From NCBI GenBank assembly GCA_021817045.1, contig JAKAWG010000028.1:1-55634 (forward strand): DNA of 55,634 nucleotides. Direction: 5' to 3'. This stretch comes from Acidobacteriota bacterium. GTDB lineage: Bacteria; Acidobacteriota; Terriglobia; UBA7540. Made by a program: the position numbers and the translations under genes. The notes under the pieces were generated by a model that saw only the letters and a program-made list of their open reading frames with translations, made no database searches and was not told where the DNA came from. Shown one piece after another: positions 1-8,620 of this stretch; the stretch's first letter is position 1; every line of letters starts with the position of its first letter.

Positions 1-303
1 AGGTTCGGGGATCGTGGCGCTAAAAGAAAAATTCGCGCCGGTGTCGAACGGCGGGTCAATGTAAATCAGGTTCACTTTGCCCGCGAATTCGGGCAGGAGC
101 GATGGCAGGACGTATTTCTTATCGCCCCAAATCAGCCGGTTGCGCCATTCGGTTGGGCGTCCTTGCGCGAAGAGTTCGAGCGTGCGCAGCCGGTCCTGCG
201 CGCTTTCGTTCACCGTCTCGATGGTCTGAAACGGCAGGGCAATCCTCACCGGCCCCTGCTTCTTCCCATCCTTATATTTTCCATCCCAGATGAGTTCGGT
301 CAT
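1..303 (-). CDS. Site-specific DNA methyltransferase, N-terminal part (runs off the left edge)
   Basis: Reading the minus strand from ATG at 303 gives 101 codons open to the window edge. The peptide begins MTELIWDGKYKDGKK and continues through RNRLIWGDKKYVLPSLLPEF to VNLIYIDPPFDTGANFSF. The DPPF tetrapeptide (residues 83-86) is catalytic motif IV of N4-cytosine/N6-adenine methyltransferases. Its position close to the N terminus fits the beta class, which includes type III Mod subunits and related solitary enzymes. It should transfer a methyl group from S-adenosylmethionine to a base in a short DNA target. The SAM-binding FxGxG motif, the target-recognition domain and any restriction partner lie outside the window, so I cannot say whether this is part of a restriction-modification system. 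Confidence 0.85.
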   Translation of the reverse strand, partial: MTELIWDGKYKDGKKQGPVRIALPFQTIETVNESAQDRLRTLELFAQGRPTEWRNRLIWGDKKYVLPSLLPEFAGKVNLIYIDPPFDTGANFSFSATIPEP

Positions 304-430
304 GAGCGCGCTGTGACGTTAGGTTATATTACTTGTCACGGGGAATTGCAACGCCTCGATGAGGTTGACGCTTCCGCCCTGGGCGGCGTAGAGCGAGCGC
401 TTGTGGTAACCGAATAGCAATCAACCGAAC

Positions 431-852
431 CTTGACAATCGCTGTCGGCCTGTGTACTATTAGGTAACCAGACCCCTCGCGCATTATGGCTTGGAGGTCT
501 ATCGTGTTTCGCGCAAATTCCGCCCACCAAACAACGTCCTTGGCAATTTCCACGGTCCAAACCCGCCGGCAAAGGCTCAATTCTGCGAATCTGACAAAAT
601 CGCTAGGCTAGGTGCCTTTCACGAAATTAACGAGCCTTTTTTGCCCCTGAAACCCACCAAGTGTATGAAAACACATAACATTAAAATTTGCTTATGACGA
701 ACAAACCCAAAAGCAAAGCCAAGCAATTTGGTAAAAACATCAGATAAGTGTTTTAGAATAAGCATGATAGCAGGGGCTAGGGAGATGCCAGGAAACCCAC
801 CAAGTTATTGAAAACAAGCAACATTAGAAAAATTAGACTCTGAAAAAATCCA
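431..852 (+). repeat. Dispersed element A, copy A1 (promoter-bearing, about 420 bp)
   Basis: This region aligns with 18541-18962. The coordinate offset stays at 18110-18112 from end to end, so there are almost no insertions or deletions. Conservation is patchy: the promoter, CCCTCGCG, GCTTGGAGGTCT, AAACCCGCCGGCAAAGGCTC, AAAATCGCTAGGCTAGG, an almost identical block around 685-727, GGGCTAGGGAG, and a twice-used motif of the form AAGTTATTGAAAACAAGCAA (near 660 and 800). No terminal inverted repeats or transposase are visible. It lies upstream of the gene at 1065 on the same strand. Its function is unknown; a structured leader RNA, a small RNA or a mobile DNA repeat are all possible. Confidence 0.75.
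432..460 (+). promoter_or_regulatory. Sigma-70-type promoter at the head of element A1
   Basis: TTGACA at 432-437 and TACTAT at 455-460 are separated by exactly 17 bp. Both hexamers and the spacing are conserved in copy A2, although the spacer sequence is not. This is the pattern expected of a real promoter. Transcription would start near 467 and run rightward through the element. Confidence 0.7.
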
Positions 853-1064
853 CAGTAAAGATGAACCTCCGGCCCGGCCGTTCCGCCGAATGTCAGAGCC
901 CGTAAATGCCCGGTCTATCGACCCTCCTTATGGCCGGCGTCGAAATACAAGAGACACAGTTTGAAGATGGTGGGGCGATCTGCATTCCGGCGCCGTGATA
1001 AGATAATCGACCCGGCATTGCGCCTGCGGCGATCGCGCGCGCTTGGTAGCGAGGGAACGAAAGA

Positions 1065-1904
1065 ATGAAAATAGCTGTCGTGCAGATGGACGTTAAAATT
1101 CAAGACAAGGCCGAGAATCTCCGCAAGATTCATGACCGTCTTAACATGGCGGCGCGAGCCGGAGCGAGGATCGTCCTCTTCCCGGAGTGTGCCCTGACCG
1201 GCTATTGCTTCGAGAGCCTTGAGGAAGCCCGCCCGGTTGCCGAGACCGTTCCCGGCCCCTCCACGGAGAGCCTGGCGCGCGCAGCCCGAGAACTCAACTG
1301 CACGGTTATAGCAGGAATGCTCGAGCTCTCCCAAAAGAACCTCTTCAACGCCGCCGCGGTTGTCAGTCCGGCAGGCGTTCTGGGCACGTACCGCAAAGTC
1401 CATCTCCCCTATCTCGGCATTGACCGCTACGCCAAGCCGGGCGACGTTCCCTTCCACGTCTTCACCACTCTGCACGGTAAAGTGGGCGTCAACATCTGCT
1501 ACGACTGCAGCTTTCCGGAGCCGGGCCGCGTGTTGAAACTGAAAGGCGCGGAGCTCTTGGCCATTCCCACCAACTGGCCTGCAGGCTCCGACACTTACCA
1601 GCACGTTCCAAGCGCCCGTGCCATCGAGAACCACATTTTTGTCGCCGCAGCGAATCGCGTGGGCGAAGAGCGCGGAGTCCGCTTCGCCGGCCGGTCCCAG
1701 ATCGTTGACTTTACGGGCAAAATGCTGGCCGAAGCCGGCGAAACGGAGGAGACCATTCTGGAAGCGGAGGTTGACCTGGTGGCCGCCAGCCACAACCGGG
1801 TCACGCGCATTCCTGGCCTTTGGGAATTTGACCGCATCGCCGACCGGCGGCCGGAAATGTACGCCGAGATCATCCAGGTTGAGCCTCACCCGCCGCATTC
1901 TTGA
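1065..1904 (+). CDS. Carbon-nitrogen hydrolase (nitrilase superfamily)
   Basis: The 279-residue protein has the usual length of a single-domain nitrilase-superfamily enzyme. The catalytic triad is visible: E41 in LFPECALTGY, K111 in YRKVHLPYLG and C145 in NICYDCSFPE. Such enzymes hydrolyse amide or nitrile C-N bonds through a cysteine thioester in the cytoplasm. The substrate cannot be told from sequence alone. Omega-amidase, N-carbamoyl-amine hydrolase and beta-ureidopropionase-like activities are all candidates. The ATG follows a weak purine stretch (gaacgaaaga). The gene is followed after 45 bp by 1950, so it may head a short operon with the unknown protein and the transglycosylase. Element A1, with its own promoter, lies upstream and could supply the transcript. 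Confidence 0.85.
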   Translation: MKIAVVQMDVKIQDKAENLRKIHDRLNMAARAGARIVLFPECALTGYCFESLEEARPVAETVPGPSTESLARAARELNCTVIAGMLELSQKNLFNAAAVVSPAGVLGTYRKVHLPYLGIDRYAKPGDVPFHVFTTLHGKVGVNICYDCSFPEPGRVLKLKGAELLAIPTNWPAGSDTYQHVPSARAIENHIFVAAANRVGEERGVRFAGRSQIVDFTGKMLAEAGETEETILEAEVDLVAASHNRVTRIPGLWEFDRIADRRPEMYAEIIQVEPHPPHS

Positions 1905-1949
1905 CACCTCTAACTGGACTGATGCGATAATAAACGAGCGGTCAACGCA

Positions 1950-2495
1950 GTGACGAACCAATTCCATCCACCGAATCCCAACTCTGTTTCCCAATTGCGC
2001 GAGCGTATTCGAGAGGAGGAGCAGGCACTCGACGGGCAGCTTCAAGCCATCGCTCGGAACGTCGAGGAATTCCGGCGGCGACTGAGCGGATGGGCCGAAG
2101 CCTGGGACGCCCAGCTCTCCGCTCTCCAGGACGGGAGAAACGCTGAACCCGGTCTCTCTTCCGGCCGGGATAGAAAGCCGCAGTCGGTGGCCACTCAACC
2201 CGGTCCGCCGGTCGAGGCCTCAGAGGACGAGCAGAAGCTTCAGCAGGAAGCCCGGCGCTACGCTCGGCTTCTAGTCGCCGAGATTGAACTCTACCACCCT
2301 GAAGAGGTCGCCCAAGGCCGCGTCAACAAAGACCTTTACGCCAGACTGAGACCTCATATCGAACTTAGCCGTCAAGCCTACGAAAGCCGCTTTAGCCGCC
2401 AGATGTCCGAGTATTATCACGAGGAACTGGTTCGCACGCTGGCCCACAACGACTCCACGCTTCTGGGATCGGAATATCCCGCACCGACTGAGTGA
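1950..2495 (+). CDS. Uncharacterised coiled-coil protein
   Basis: The 181-residue protein starts with GTG. I do not recognise it as a named family. Residues about 12-60 are rich in Glu, Arg, Gln and Leu with heptad-like spacing and probably form a coiled coil. Residues about 65-90 are a low-complexity Pro/Ser linker. The C-terminal third holds a compact, probably conserved helical module (AEIELYHPEEVAQGRVNKDL, then ARLRPHIELSRQAYESRF). There is no signal peptide, membrane span or cysteine cluster. Its stop overlaps the GTG start of the transglycosylase gene by four bases (GTGA), so the two are probably translationally coupled. That coupling is the only hint of a cell-wall-related role. Confidence 0.7.
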   Translation: MTNQFHPPNPNSVSQLRERIREEEQALDGQLQAIARNVEEFRRRLSGWAEAWDAQLSALQDGRNAEPGLSSGRDRKPQSVATQPGPPVEASEDEQKLQQEARRYARLLVAEIELYHPEEVAQGRVNKDLYARLRPHIELSRQAYESRFSRQMSEYYHEELVRTLAHNDSTLLGSEYPAPTE

Positions 2496-4720
2496 ACTTG
2501 GGTTTTCAACGCGCAAAAAAAATCGTCTTTCTCGCCCTTGTCGGTGTCTGTTTTCCCTGGCCGGGCGCTCCCGCCAGTGTCAGTCCGCGGCTTCGCTACC
2601 TGGCTAAACGGGCCGGAACCTGGCGTGGCCGAATCGCCCTCCGGCGCTACGCGCAACTCACCCGTGACCGCGAAACGCGCGGCCTCGCGTATTTCGCGCT
2701 CGGGTACAAGGAATACGAGGCGCGGCTTTACGAACCCGCCGCCCAGGATTTGCTGCGCGCCACTACAACAAGGTGCTCCCTAGCCGGTTTCGCCGAATAT
2801 TATGAAGCGGTTACGGACCACCTGCTGAACCGTGACTCGAACGCCGTCACCGTCCTCGAGGATTTCCTGGCGCGCTATCCTGACAACGTTTTCCAGCAGC
2901 CCGCAACGGAATTGCTCGCCGATCTGTTACTTCGCGCCGGCCGTCCGGATCGCGCCTTGCAGCTACTCAATTCCGAGCCGGATGCCCTCGATCGCCCGCC
3001 CGCTCTGATCCTCCTCGCCCGGGCAAACTCCGTATTGCAAAACCTCGAAGACGCCGCAAGGATGGACGAACGAATTTACTACCAGTTTCCTACGTCATCT
3101 GAGGCGCGGGAGGCTGAATTCGCTCTCCGAGACCTTCGCGCACGCCTCGGAGCGCGCTTTCCCGCGGTCTCTGATGAATCTCGCACCGCGCGCGCTGAGG
3201 ATTTCTTCCGCTATGGCCTTTCCCGCAAGGCGCTTGGCGAGTACGATAGCCTGCTGATTAACGAGCCGAAGAGTTCCTTTCGCAGTAAGTGGAGGCTGGA
3301 ACGAGCACGGTGTCTGGTGCGCCTCGGGCTTTATTCGCAGGCCGCTGAAAGTCTCGATCGGCCCTTCTATCGCAATCCGACGGCCAATGCGAAGCGGCTT
3401 GCGCTGTTGGTCTACGCACAGGACCGCGCCAAGAATGAACCGGCCATGATCGAGGCCCTCGACGAGCTTTACAAGCTTGCGCCGCGTTCGGCGTCTTACG
3501 CTCAGGCACTGGCCTATGCCGGGGGTTATTTTGCCCGCCATGGCTTCTGGCAAGATGCGGATCAATATTACCGACGCCTGGCACAAGGGTTTGCCGGCAA
3601 CCCAGCCGCCAACGAAGGATGCTGGCGGGTAGCCTGGTACGACATTCTTGCCGGAAATGCAAGCCAGGCGGAGAATGATCTCGCAGCCTATCTTAAGAAC
3701 TACTCTGCGGGTTCTCGCGTACCCGCCGCGTTGTATTGGCTTGCCTGGCTGAGAAACCGCGACGGTGCCGGCACTGACGTGGAGACGATCTGCCGCTATC
3801 TCTCTTCCCGCTATGCCAATAGCTATTACGCTTTCAAAGCACGGCATCTCTCCGTGCAGGCCCGCCGCAGGTTGGAGGACCGTGACGCTCCACACGACCC
3901 CGCAATTGCCAGCCTGCTAGCCTCGCTGCCGCCGCGCTCCCCGTCTCCTTTACAGCCCTGCACAAGTGCGGAGCCCGATCCTCTCTCCGAACCCTTCGTC
4001 ACCCTCACCGCGCTGGATCTGGCGCCGGTTGCCGACGAATACTTGGATCACGTTATTCAAGAGGGTAAACCCGACGCGACCTTTTTCCTTGCGGTGGCCC
4101 ACGCCCGTTCCGCGGCAAGAGACACCTCATCGGCCTTGTTCTCGGCCAGGAGTGCGGTTCCTGACTACCAGGATTATTCATTTGCACACCTGCCCAAGGA
4201 GGTGTGGGAGCTGCTCTACCCGCGAGCCTACTGGTCTCTTGTGCGCGGTTATGCGCGCGCCAACGGCCTGAGCCCGTACCTGGTGATGGGCGTCATTCGC
4301 CAGGAATCAGCGTTTGACCCGCGCGCGACCTCGTACACGGATGCGCGTGGGCTGATGCAAATGGAACCGCGGACTGCCAATATTGGTGTGCGAGGCTACT
4401 GGCGGCGGCGATGGGTAGCGCGAGAGCTTTATAACCCGGCCTTTAACCTCCGCTTGAGCTGCCATTACCTCGGCAGCCTGCTCCGAGAGTTTGGCGGCAA
4501 CACGGCCGAAGCGCTGGCCGCCTACAACGCGGGCGATAACCGCGTGCAGGAATGGCTGGCTAACGGTAAACTGCCGAATCCTTCTACCTTTTTCCTTGAG
4601 AGCATCCCCTTCACGGATACTCGAGCTTACGTGGAAGCCGTTCTGCGCGATGCTGCTGTCTATCGCGATCTTTTCAACGGACGCGCGCAATTCGCCGCTT
4701 GCCGAGAGCAACACCCGTAA
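2492..4720 (+). CDS. Soluble lytic murein transglycosylase with TPR-like superhelix
   Basis: The 742-residue protein has an N-terminal hydrophobic segment (residues about 9-28, KKIVFLALVGVCFPWPGAPA) typical of a Sec signal. Some 500 residues of alpha-helical TPR-like repeats follow, then a C-terminal SLT domain (about 585-735). The catalytic glutamate is E605 in GVIRQESAFDP, and ARGLMQMEP and AAYNAGDNRV are the other SLT signatures. The architecture matches Slt70, which cleaves the MurNAc-GlcNAc bond of peptidoglycan to form 1,6-anhydro-muropeptides in the periplasm. The family more often has GLMQLMP; here it reads GLMQMEP. The GTG start overlaps the preceding stop, and no better start is visible. 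Confidence 0.9.
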   Translation: MNLGFQRAKKIVFLALVGVCFPWPGAPASVSPRLRYLAKRAGTWRGRIALRRYAQLTRDRETRGLAYFALGYKEYEARLYEPAAQDLLRATTTRCSLAGFAEYYEAVTDHLLNRDSNAVTVLEDFLARYPDNVFQQPATELLADLLLRAGRPDRALQLLNSEPDALDRPPALILLARANSVLQNLEDAARMDERIYYQFPTSSEAREAEFALRDLRARLGARFPAVSDESRTARAEDFFRYGLSRKALGEYDSLLINEPKSSFRSKWRLERARCLVRLGLYSQAAESLDRPFYRNPTANAKRLALLVYAQDRAKNEPAMIEALDELYKLAPRSASYAQALAYAGGYFARHGFWQDADQYYRRLAQGFAGNPAANEGCWRVAWYDILAGNASQAENDLAAYLKNYSAGSRVPAALYWLAWLRNRDGAGTDVETICRYLSSRYANSYYAFKARHLSVQARRRLEDRDAPHDPAIASLLASLPPRSPSPLQPCTSAEPDPLSEPFVTLTALDLAPVADEYLDHVIQEGKPDATFFLAVAHARSAARDTSSALFSARSAVPDYQDYSFAHLPKEVWELLYPRAYWSLVRGYARANGLSPYLVMGVIRQESAFDPRATSYTDARGLMQMEPRTANIGVRGYWRRRWVARELYNPAFNLRLSCHYLGSLLREFGGNTAEALAAYNAGDNRVQEWLANGKLPNPSTFFLESIPFTDTRAYVEAVLRDAAVYRDLFNGRAQFAACREQHP

Positions 4721-4814
4721 CCGCGTGTTTGGCGCAAAGGGGATGCGGCGACTTTTCGACTTTTAAGTTGCAGCGGATCACTGTAAACTGCTGGCTGGAA
4801 ACTAAGCTTCGACT

Positions 4815-5993
4815 ATGCCTCTCACTCAACGCTCACCGGTATCGCGCAAGGCCGGGCAGTTCACCGAATCGGTCATCCGCGAGATGACGCGGCTTGCCAT
4901 GGAGTACGGCGCCCTGAACTTGGCACAGGGTTTTCCGGATTTCCCCGCTCCCTTGGAAGTCAAAGAAGCGGCGGTCTCGGCCATCCGTGACGACGTGAAT
5001 CAGTATTCGGTCACCTGGGGAGCCCAAGGTTTGCGGCGCGCCATTGCGGCCCGGTTCGAGCATGATACGAGCGTGGCGGTGAACCCGGAACGCGAGCTTA
5101 CCGTGTGCTGCGGCGCGACGGAGGCGATGGTTGCTTCGCTTCTTGCGGTTGTAGACCCTGGCGACGAGGTGGTTGTGTTTGAGCCGTTTTACGAAAATTA
5201 CGGCCCCGATACGATCATCTGCGGCGCGACGCCGCGCTACGTGGCGCTCCGGCCTCCGCAATGGACGTTCGATCCCGATGAGCTTGCGGCAGCCTTTAGT
5301 GATCGCACCCGCGCCGTCGTTCTGAACACACCGAACAACCCCACAGGCAAAGTCTTCTCACGCGCCGAACTCAGCGCCATTGCGGAACTTTGCCAGCGCT
5401 GGGACGCCTACGCTATTTCGGACGAAATCTATCAGTACCTCGTTTACGACGGAGCCCAGCACGTCTCTATCGCCTCGCTCCCGGGCATGCGCGAACGCAG
5501 CATTACGATCAACAGCCTTTCGAAAACCTATAGTGTGACCGGCTGGCGGGTGGGATACGCCATTGCGCCACCGGAGGTCTCGAACGCGATCCGCAAGATG
5601 CACGATTTCATTACTGTCGGCGCGCCCGCACCTCTCCAGGAAGCCGGCGTGGCGGCGCTTCGCCTGCCGGATAGCTATTATGCCGCCCTTCAAGCAGAGT
5701 ACGCTGGGCGGCGGGACCGCTTCTTGTCCGCGCTGGAAAATGCTGGCTTCCGTTGCTTCAGGCCGCGAGGCGCTTATTACATCATGACGGATATTTCCAG
5801 CTTCGGCTTCGAGAGCGATGTCGAGTTCACTCGCTACCTGGTTCGTGAAGTCGGCGTGGCGGCCGTGCCCGGCAGCAGCTTTTATAGCCGCGCGGAATTA
5901 GGACGGCAGCAAGTACGGTTCTGCTATAGCAAGACGGACGCCACGCTCAACGAAGCCGCCCAGCGCCTACAGTGCGTCCGGCCGCGAGGGTAA
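4815..5993 (+). CDS. PLP-dependent aminotransferase, class I/II
   Basis: The 392-residue protein is a fold-type I aminotransferase. Visible signatures are the N-terminal LNLAQGFPDFPAP, the substrate/PLP segment NTPNNPTGKVFS, SDEIYQYLVY, and the Schiff-base lysine K237 in INSLSKTYSVTGWRVGY; the C-terminal Arg region is VRFCYSKTD. The AQGFPDFPAP start resembles the kynurenine/glutamine transaminase and methionine aminotransferase (YbdL) subgroup rather than AspC. It may transfer an amino group between a bulky or sulfur amino acid and a 2-oxo acid. The partner is inferred, not proved. Notably, nitrilase-family omega-amidases often work with glutamine transaminases, and one such hydrolase is encoded at 1065, two genes upstream. 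Confidence 0.88.
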   Translation: MPLTQRSPVSRKAGQFTESVIREMTRLAMEYGALNLAQGFPDFPAPLEVKEAAVSAIRDDVNQYSVTWGAQGLRRAIAARFEHDTSVAVNPERELTVCCGATEAMVASLLAVVDPGDEVVVFEPFYENYGPDTIICGATPRYVALRPPQWTFDPDELAAAFSDRTRAVVLNTPNNPTGKVFSRAELSAIAELCQRWDAYAISDEIYQYLVYDGAQHVSIASLPGMRERSITINSLSKTYSVTGWRVGYAIAPPEVSNAIRKMHDFITVGAPAPLQEAGVAALRLPDSYYAALQAEYAGRRDRFLSALENAGFRCFRPRGAYYIMTDISSFGFESDVEFTRYLVREVGVAAVPGSSFYSRAELGRQQVRFCYSKTDATLNEAAQRLQCVRPRG

Positions 5994-6147
5994 ACCAAGG
6001 GGGGCCGTAGTAACCCCCTCCACATCTTCGGGGTGCGAGGCGAACCCCATTTCATCTTTGAGTCGTGGAAACAGAATTAGGACCGGGCGGGCGCCGCCGG
6101 GCGAGGTGGTTTATTGCCTCAATCCCGGCGGCTCGTTCGGTTGGCTC
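5994..6147. other. Convergent intergenic gap with a G/C hairpin
   Basis: The gap separates the aminotransferase (+) and pilC (-). A GGGGG...CCCCC hairpin sits at about 6000-6020 with no T tract, so it is only a weak terminator candidate. Nothing else is recognisable. Confidence 0.35.
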
Positions 6148-7359
6148 TTACGAATTCTGAGCAAGTTTGCCGATCAGGCTGAACATCGGGAGATACATCG
6201 AAATCACGACGCCTCCCACGACCACGCCAAGGACAAGGATAATCATCGGTTCCATCGCGGTTAGCAAATCCCCCACGGCCGCATCGACTTCGTCCTCGTA
6301 AAAGTCGGCTACCTTTTGCAGCATGGAGTCGAGCGCGCCAGTCTGTTCGCCCACGCCGATCATCTGCACAACCATGTTGGGGAACACTTCCGTGGCCCGG
6401 AGCGGATCGACGATAGTCTGTCCGCCTTCAACCTCCTTGCGGACCTGGAAGATCGCCTTTTCGATGACCGCGTTTCCCGAGGTGCGGGCGGTTATGTCCA
6501 GAGCCTCGAGCATGGGAACACCGCTCGTGATGAGCGTTCCGAGCGTGCGGGTGAAGCGCGCCACTGAGATCTTCCGCATGAGCATCCCGAGCACGGGTAT
6601 TTTCAGAATCGCGCCGTCAATGTTCATACGGCCGCCAGGGGTCGCATAGTATCGTTTGAGGGCAAACGCTATCGCAACGGCCCCACCGATGACCATCCAG
6701 CCGAAGGTCGCCACCATGTGGCTCAAACCGATCACGATGCGTGTCGGAAGCGGAAGGGCCACACCTAGTCCCACAAACAGCGTCGCGAAAATCGGGACGA
6801 CCTTCCACAACAGGAGCGTAATGACTCCCGCCGCGATGAGCAGCACGGCGACTGGGTAGATCATGGCCGATTGCACCGCCCGCTTCAGTTTCACAGCCTT
6901 CTCGATGTAGGCCGAGAGCCGCCGCAGGATACCGTCCAGGATGCCGCCCGCTTCACCCGCCTCCACCATGTTCGTGTAGAGATCGTCGAAGACCTTGGGG
7001 TACATGCGCAAAGAGTTGGCGAGCGTTGCGCCGCTCTCCACGGTCTCGCGCACGCCTCGCAGTACCGCCGCGAAGTTCTTGCTTTCCTGCTGCCCGGCCA
7101 GGATTTCAAGACACTGCACCAGAGGCAGTCCGGCGTCGATCATGACCGAAAACTGCCTCGTAAAAATGGCCAGATCTTTGGCTTTGACCCTGCCGACTTT
7201 CGGAGCTTTGGACCGCTCTGAGGTGCGGCTTTTCTCCCCAACATTTTTAAGGGCCGCCGCGGTGCGCAGAACTTTTGGCGCGGCAGCCGGCGCGAGCACG
7301 CGCCCCGCCCCGAGCGCTTGCGTTTTCCCCGCCGGCGGGGACCATTGGATGGTTGGCAT
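6148..7359 (-). CDS. pilC: Type IV pilus inner-membrane platform protein PilC
   Basis: The 403-residue protein has two GspF/PilC domains. The first starts around residue 65 (FTRQFSVMIDAGLPLVQCLE). The second starts around residue 270 (RFTRTLGTLITSGVPMLEAL). Membrane segments lie near residues 165-190, 215-240 and 375-395. PilC is the membrane platform on which the PilB and PilT motors act to extend and retract the pilus. The first 60 residues are Ala/Pro/Lys-rich and poorly structured, longer than usual. The ATG follows an AAGGAA site. It is the last gene of a pilB-pilT-pilC run on this strand, about 90 bp after pilT. Confidence 0.95.
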   Translation of the reverse strand: MPTIQWSPPAGKTQALGAGRVLAPAAAPKVLRTAAALKNVGEKSRTSERSKAPKVGRVKAKDLAIFTRQFSVMIDAGLPLVQCLEILAGQQESKNFAAVLRGVRETVESGATLANSLRMYPKVFDDLYTNMVEAGEAGGILDGILRRLSAYIEKAVKLKRAVQSAMIYPVAVLLIAAGVITLLLWKVVPIFATLFVGLGVALPLPTRIVIGLSHMVATFGWMVIGGAVAIAFALKRYYATPGGRMNIDGAILKIPVLGMLMRKISVARFTRTLGTLITSGVPMLEALDITARTSGNAVIEKAIFQVRKEVEGGQTIVDPLRATEVFPNMVVQMIGVGEQTGALDSMLQKVADFYEDEVDAAVGDLLTAMEPMIILVLGVVVGGVVISMYLPMFSLIGKLAQNS

Positions 7360-7445
7360 GGTTGATTCCTTTCTGATTCCGCCTGCTTATTAGGGCGGAT
7401 GAACAATTCGTTCCGAACGAAGTCATGGGTCGGAGCCAGCGCTTG

Positions 7446-8573
7446 TCAGCGCCTGAGCGGGGCGTAAGCTGCTTGCGGCCGCATCCCAGGCGCCGGCGGC
7501 GAGTTCCGGCTGATCATGTCGTGAAGCTCGTCAGGGTTGCTTGAGCGGCTGAGCGCCGTCTCGAGAGCAATCAGCCCCCTCTGGTAGAGAGAGGCAAGCG
7601 ACTGGTTAAACGTCTGCATCCCGAATTTTTCCTGGCCTGACTGCATGGCGGAATATATCTGGTGAATCTTGTCCTCGCGAACCAGATTGCGGATAGCCGG
7701 ATTCGGCACCAAGATCTCCATTGCCATGGCCCGCCCGGCACCGTCTGCCCGCGGCAGCAACGCCTGGCACAAAATCCCCTCCAGCACGAGCGATAACTGG
7801 GTGCGCACCTGCGACTGCTGGTGGGAAGGAAACACGTCGATGATGCGGTTAATGGTGGAAGAGGCGGAGTTTGTGTGCAGGGTTCCGAAAGTCAGGTGCC
7901 CGGTCTCGGCGACGCGCAGCGCGGACTCGATGGTTTCGAGGTCGCGCATCTCGCCAATCAGCACCACGTCCGGATCCTCGCGTAGCACCGCGCGCAGAGC
8001 GTTTGCAAACGAATGGGTGTCCGAGTGGACTTCCCTCTGGTTTACGAGGCAGCGCTTATGCGGGTGCAGAAACTCGATGGGATCTTCAATCGTGACCATG
8101 TGCTCGTGCCGGCTCTCATTGATAAGGTCAAGCATCGTCGCGAGCGTCGTCGACTTGCCGCTGCCGGTCGGACCGGTTACCAGAATCAATCCGCGCGGCT
8201 TCTGGCAAAGTTTCCGCAACACCGGAGGCAGGCCTAGTTCCTCGAAGGATTTGATCTCAAACGGGATCAGGCGGAACACTGCGGCCGTAGCCCCGCGTTG
8301 GTTAAACAAATTGCCACGGAAGCGAGCGAGGTCGCGAATGCCGAATGAAAAGTCCAGTTCGAGCGTCTCCTCAAAGCGGTGTTTCTGGGTCTCGGTGAGA
8401 ACGCTGTAGGCAAGTTGCTTGGTTTCAGCCGGGCCGAGCGTGGGGAGATCTTCGAGCGGTTTCAGCTCACCGTGTACGCGAATGCGAGGCGGAGAGTTGA
8501 CGGTAATGTGTAGGTCAGAACCGCCGCTCTCTACCAGCCGCTTGAGTAAGTCACTTAGATTTGGTAATTGCAT
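7446..8573 (-). CDS. pilT: Type IV pilus retraction ATPase PilT
   Basis: At 375 residues this is the normal length for PilT. The N-terminal PAS-like domain contains GGSDLHITVNSPPRIRVHG. The Walker A motif is GPTGSGKST (residues 134-142, K140). The Asp box and Walker B (EDPDVVLIGEMRD) and the His box (HLTFGTLHTN) follow. The hexameric ATPase depolymerises the pilus, which drives twitching motility and DNA uptake. The C-terminal tail ends in a Pro-rich extension. The ATG has GGAG eight bases upstream. The gene sits between pilB and pilC, as expected for the motor cluster. Confidence 0.96.
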   Translation of the reverse strand: MQLPNLSDLLKRLVESGGSDLHITVNSPPRIRVHGELKPLEDLPTLGPAETKQLAYSVLTETQKHRFEETLELDFSFGIRDLARFRGNLFNQRGATAAVFRLIPFEIKSFEELGLPPVLRKLCQKPRGLILVTGPTGSGKSTTLATMLDLINESRHEHMVTIEDPIEFLHPHKRCLVNQREVHSDTHSFANALRAVLREDPDVVLIGEMRDLETIESALRVAETGHLTFGTLHTNSASSTINRIIDVFPSHQQSQVRTQLSLVLEGILCQALLPRADGAGRAMAMEILVPNPAIRNLVREDKIHQIYSAMQSGQEKFGMQTFNQSLASLYQRGLIALETALSRSSNPDELHDMISRNSPPAPGMRPQAAYAPLRR

Positions 8574-8620
8574 GGCGCTCCATCAGTTTATAGTTCCCGG
8601 TTCTTGAGCCATTGGTTCCA

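Larger units (their letters stand above)
304..1064. other. Intergenic region holding repeat element A1
   Basis: No convincing gene lies here. The stretch holds element A1 (431-852). After that comes about 200 bp of ordinary-looking sequence before the nitrilase-family gene at 1065. The short frames that cross it differ between the two A copies mostly at amino-acid-changing positions, which argues against coding. Confidence 0.6.

Noticed and set aside
491..697. 68-codon frame in element A1, matched by an equal-length frame in A2 (18603-18809) with the same C terminus
   Set aside because: In the better-conserved part 14 of the 16 codon differences change the amino acid, and the first third shows no protein similarity. 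Shared length follows from the lack of indels in the element, so I treat it as DNA or RNA conservation.
915..2198. 427-residue open frame antisense to the nitrilase-family gene
   Set aside because: The opposite strand carries a full enzyme with its catalytic triad. The antisense product has no recognisable domain and is explained by high GC content.
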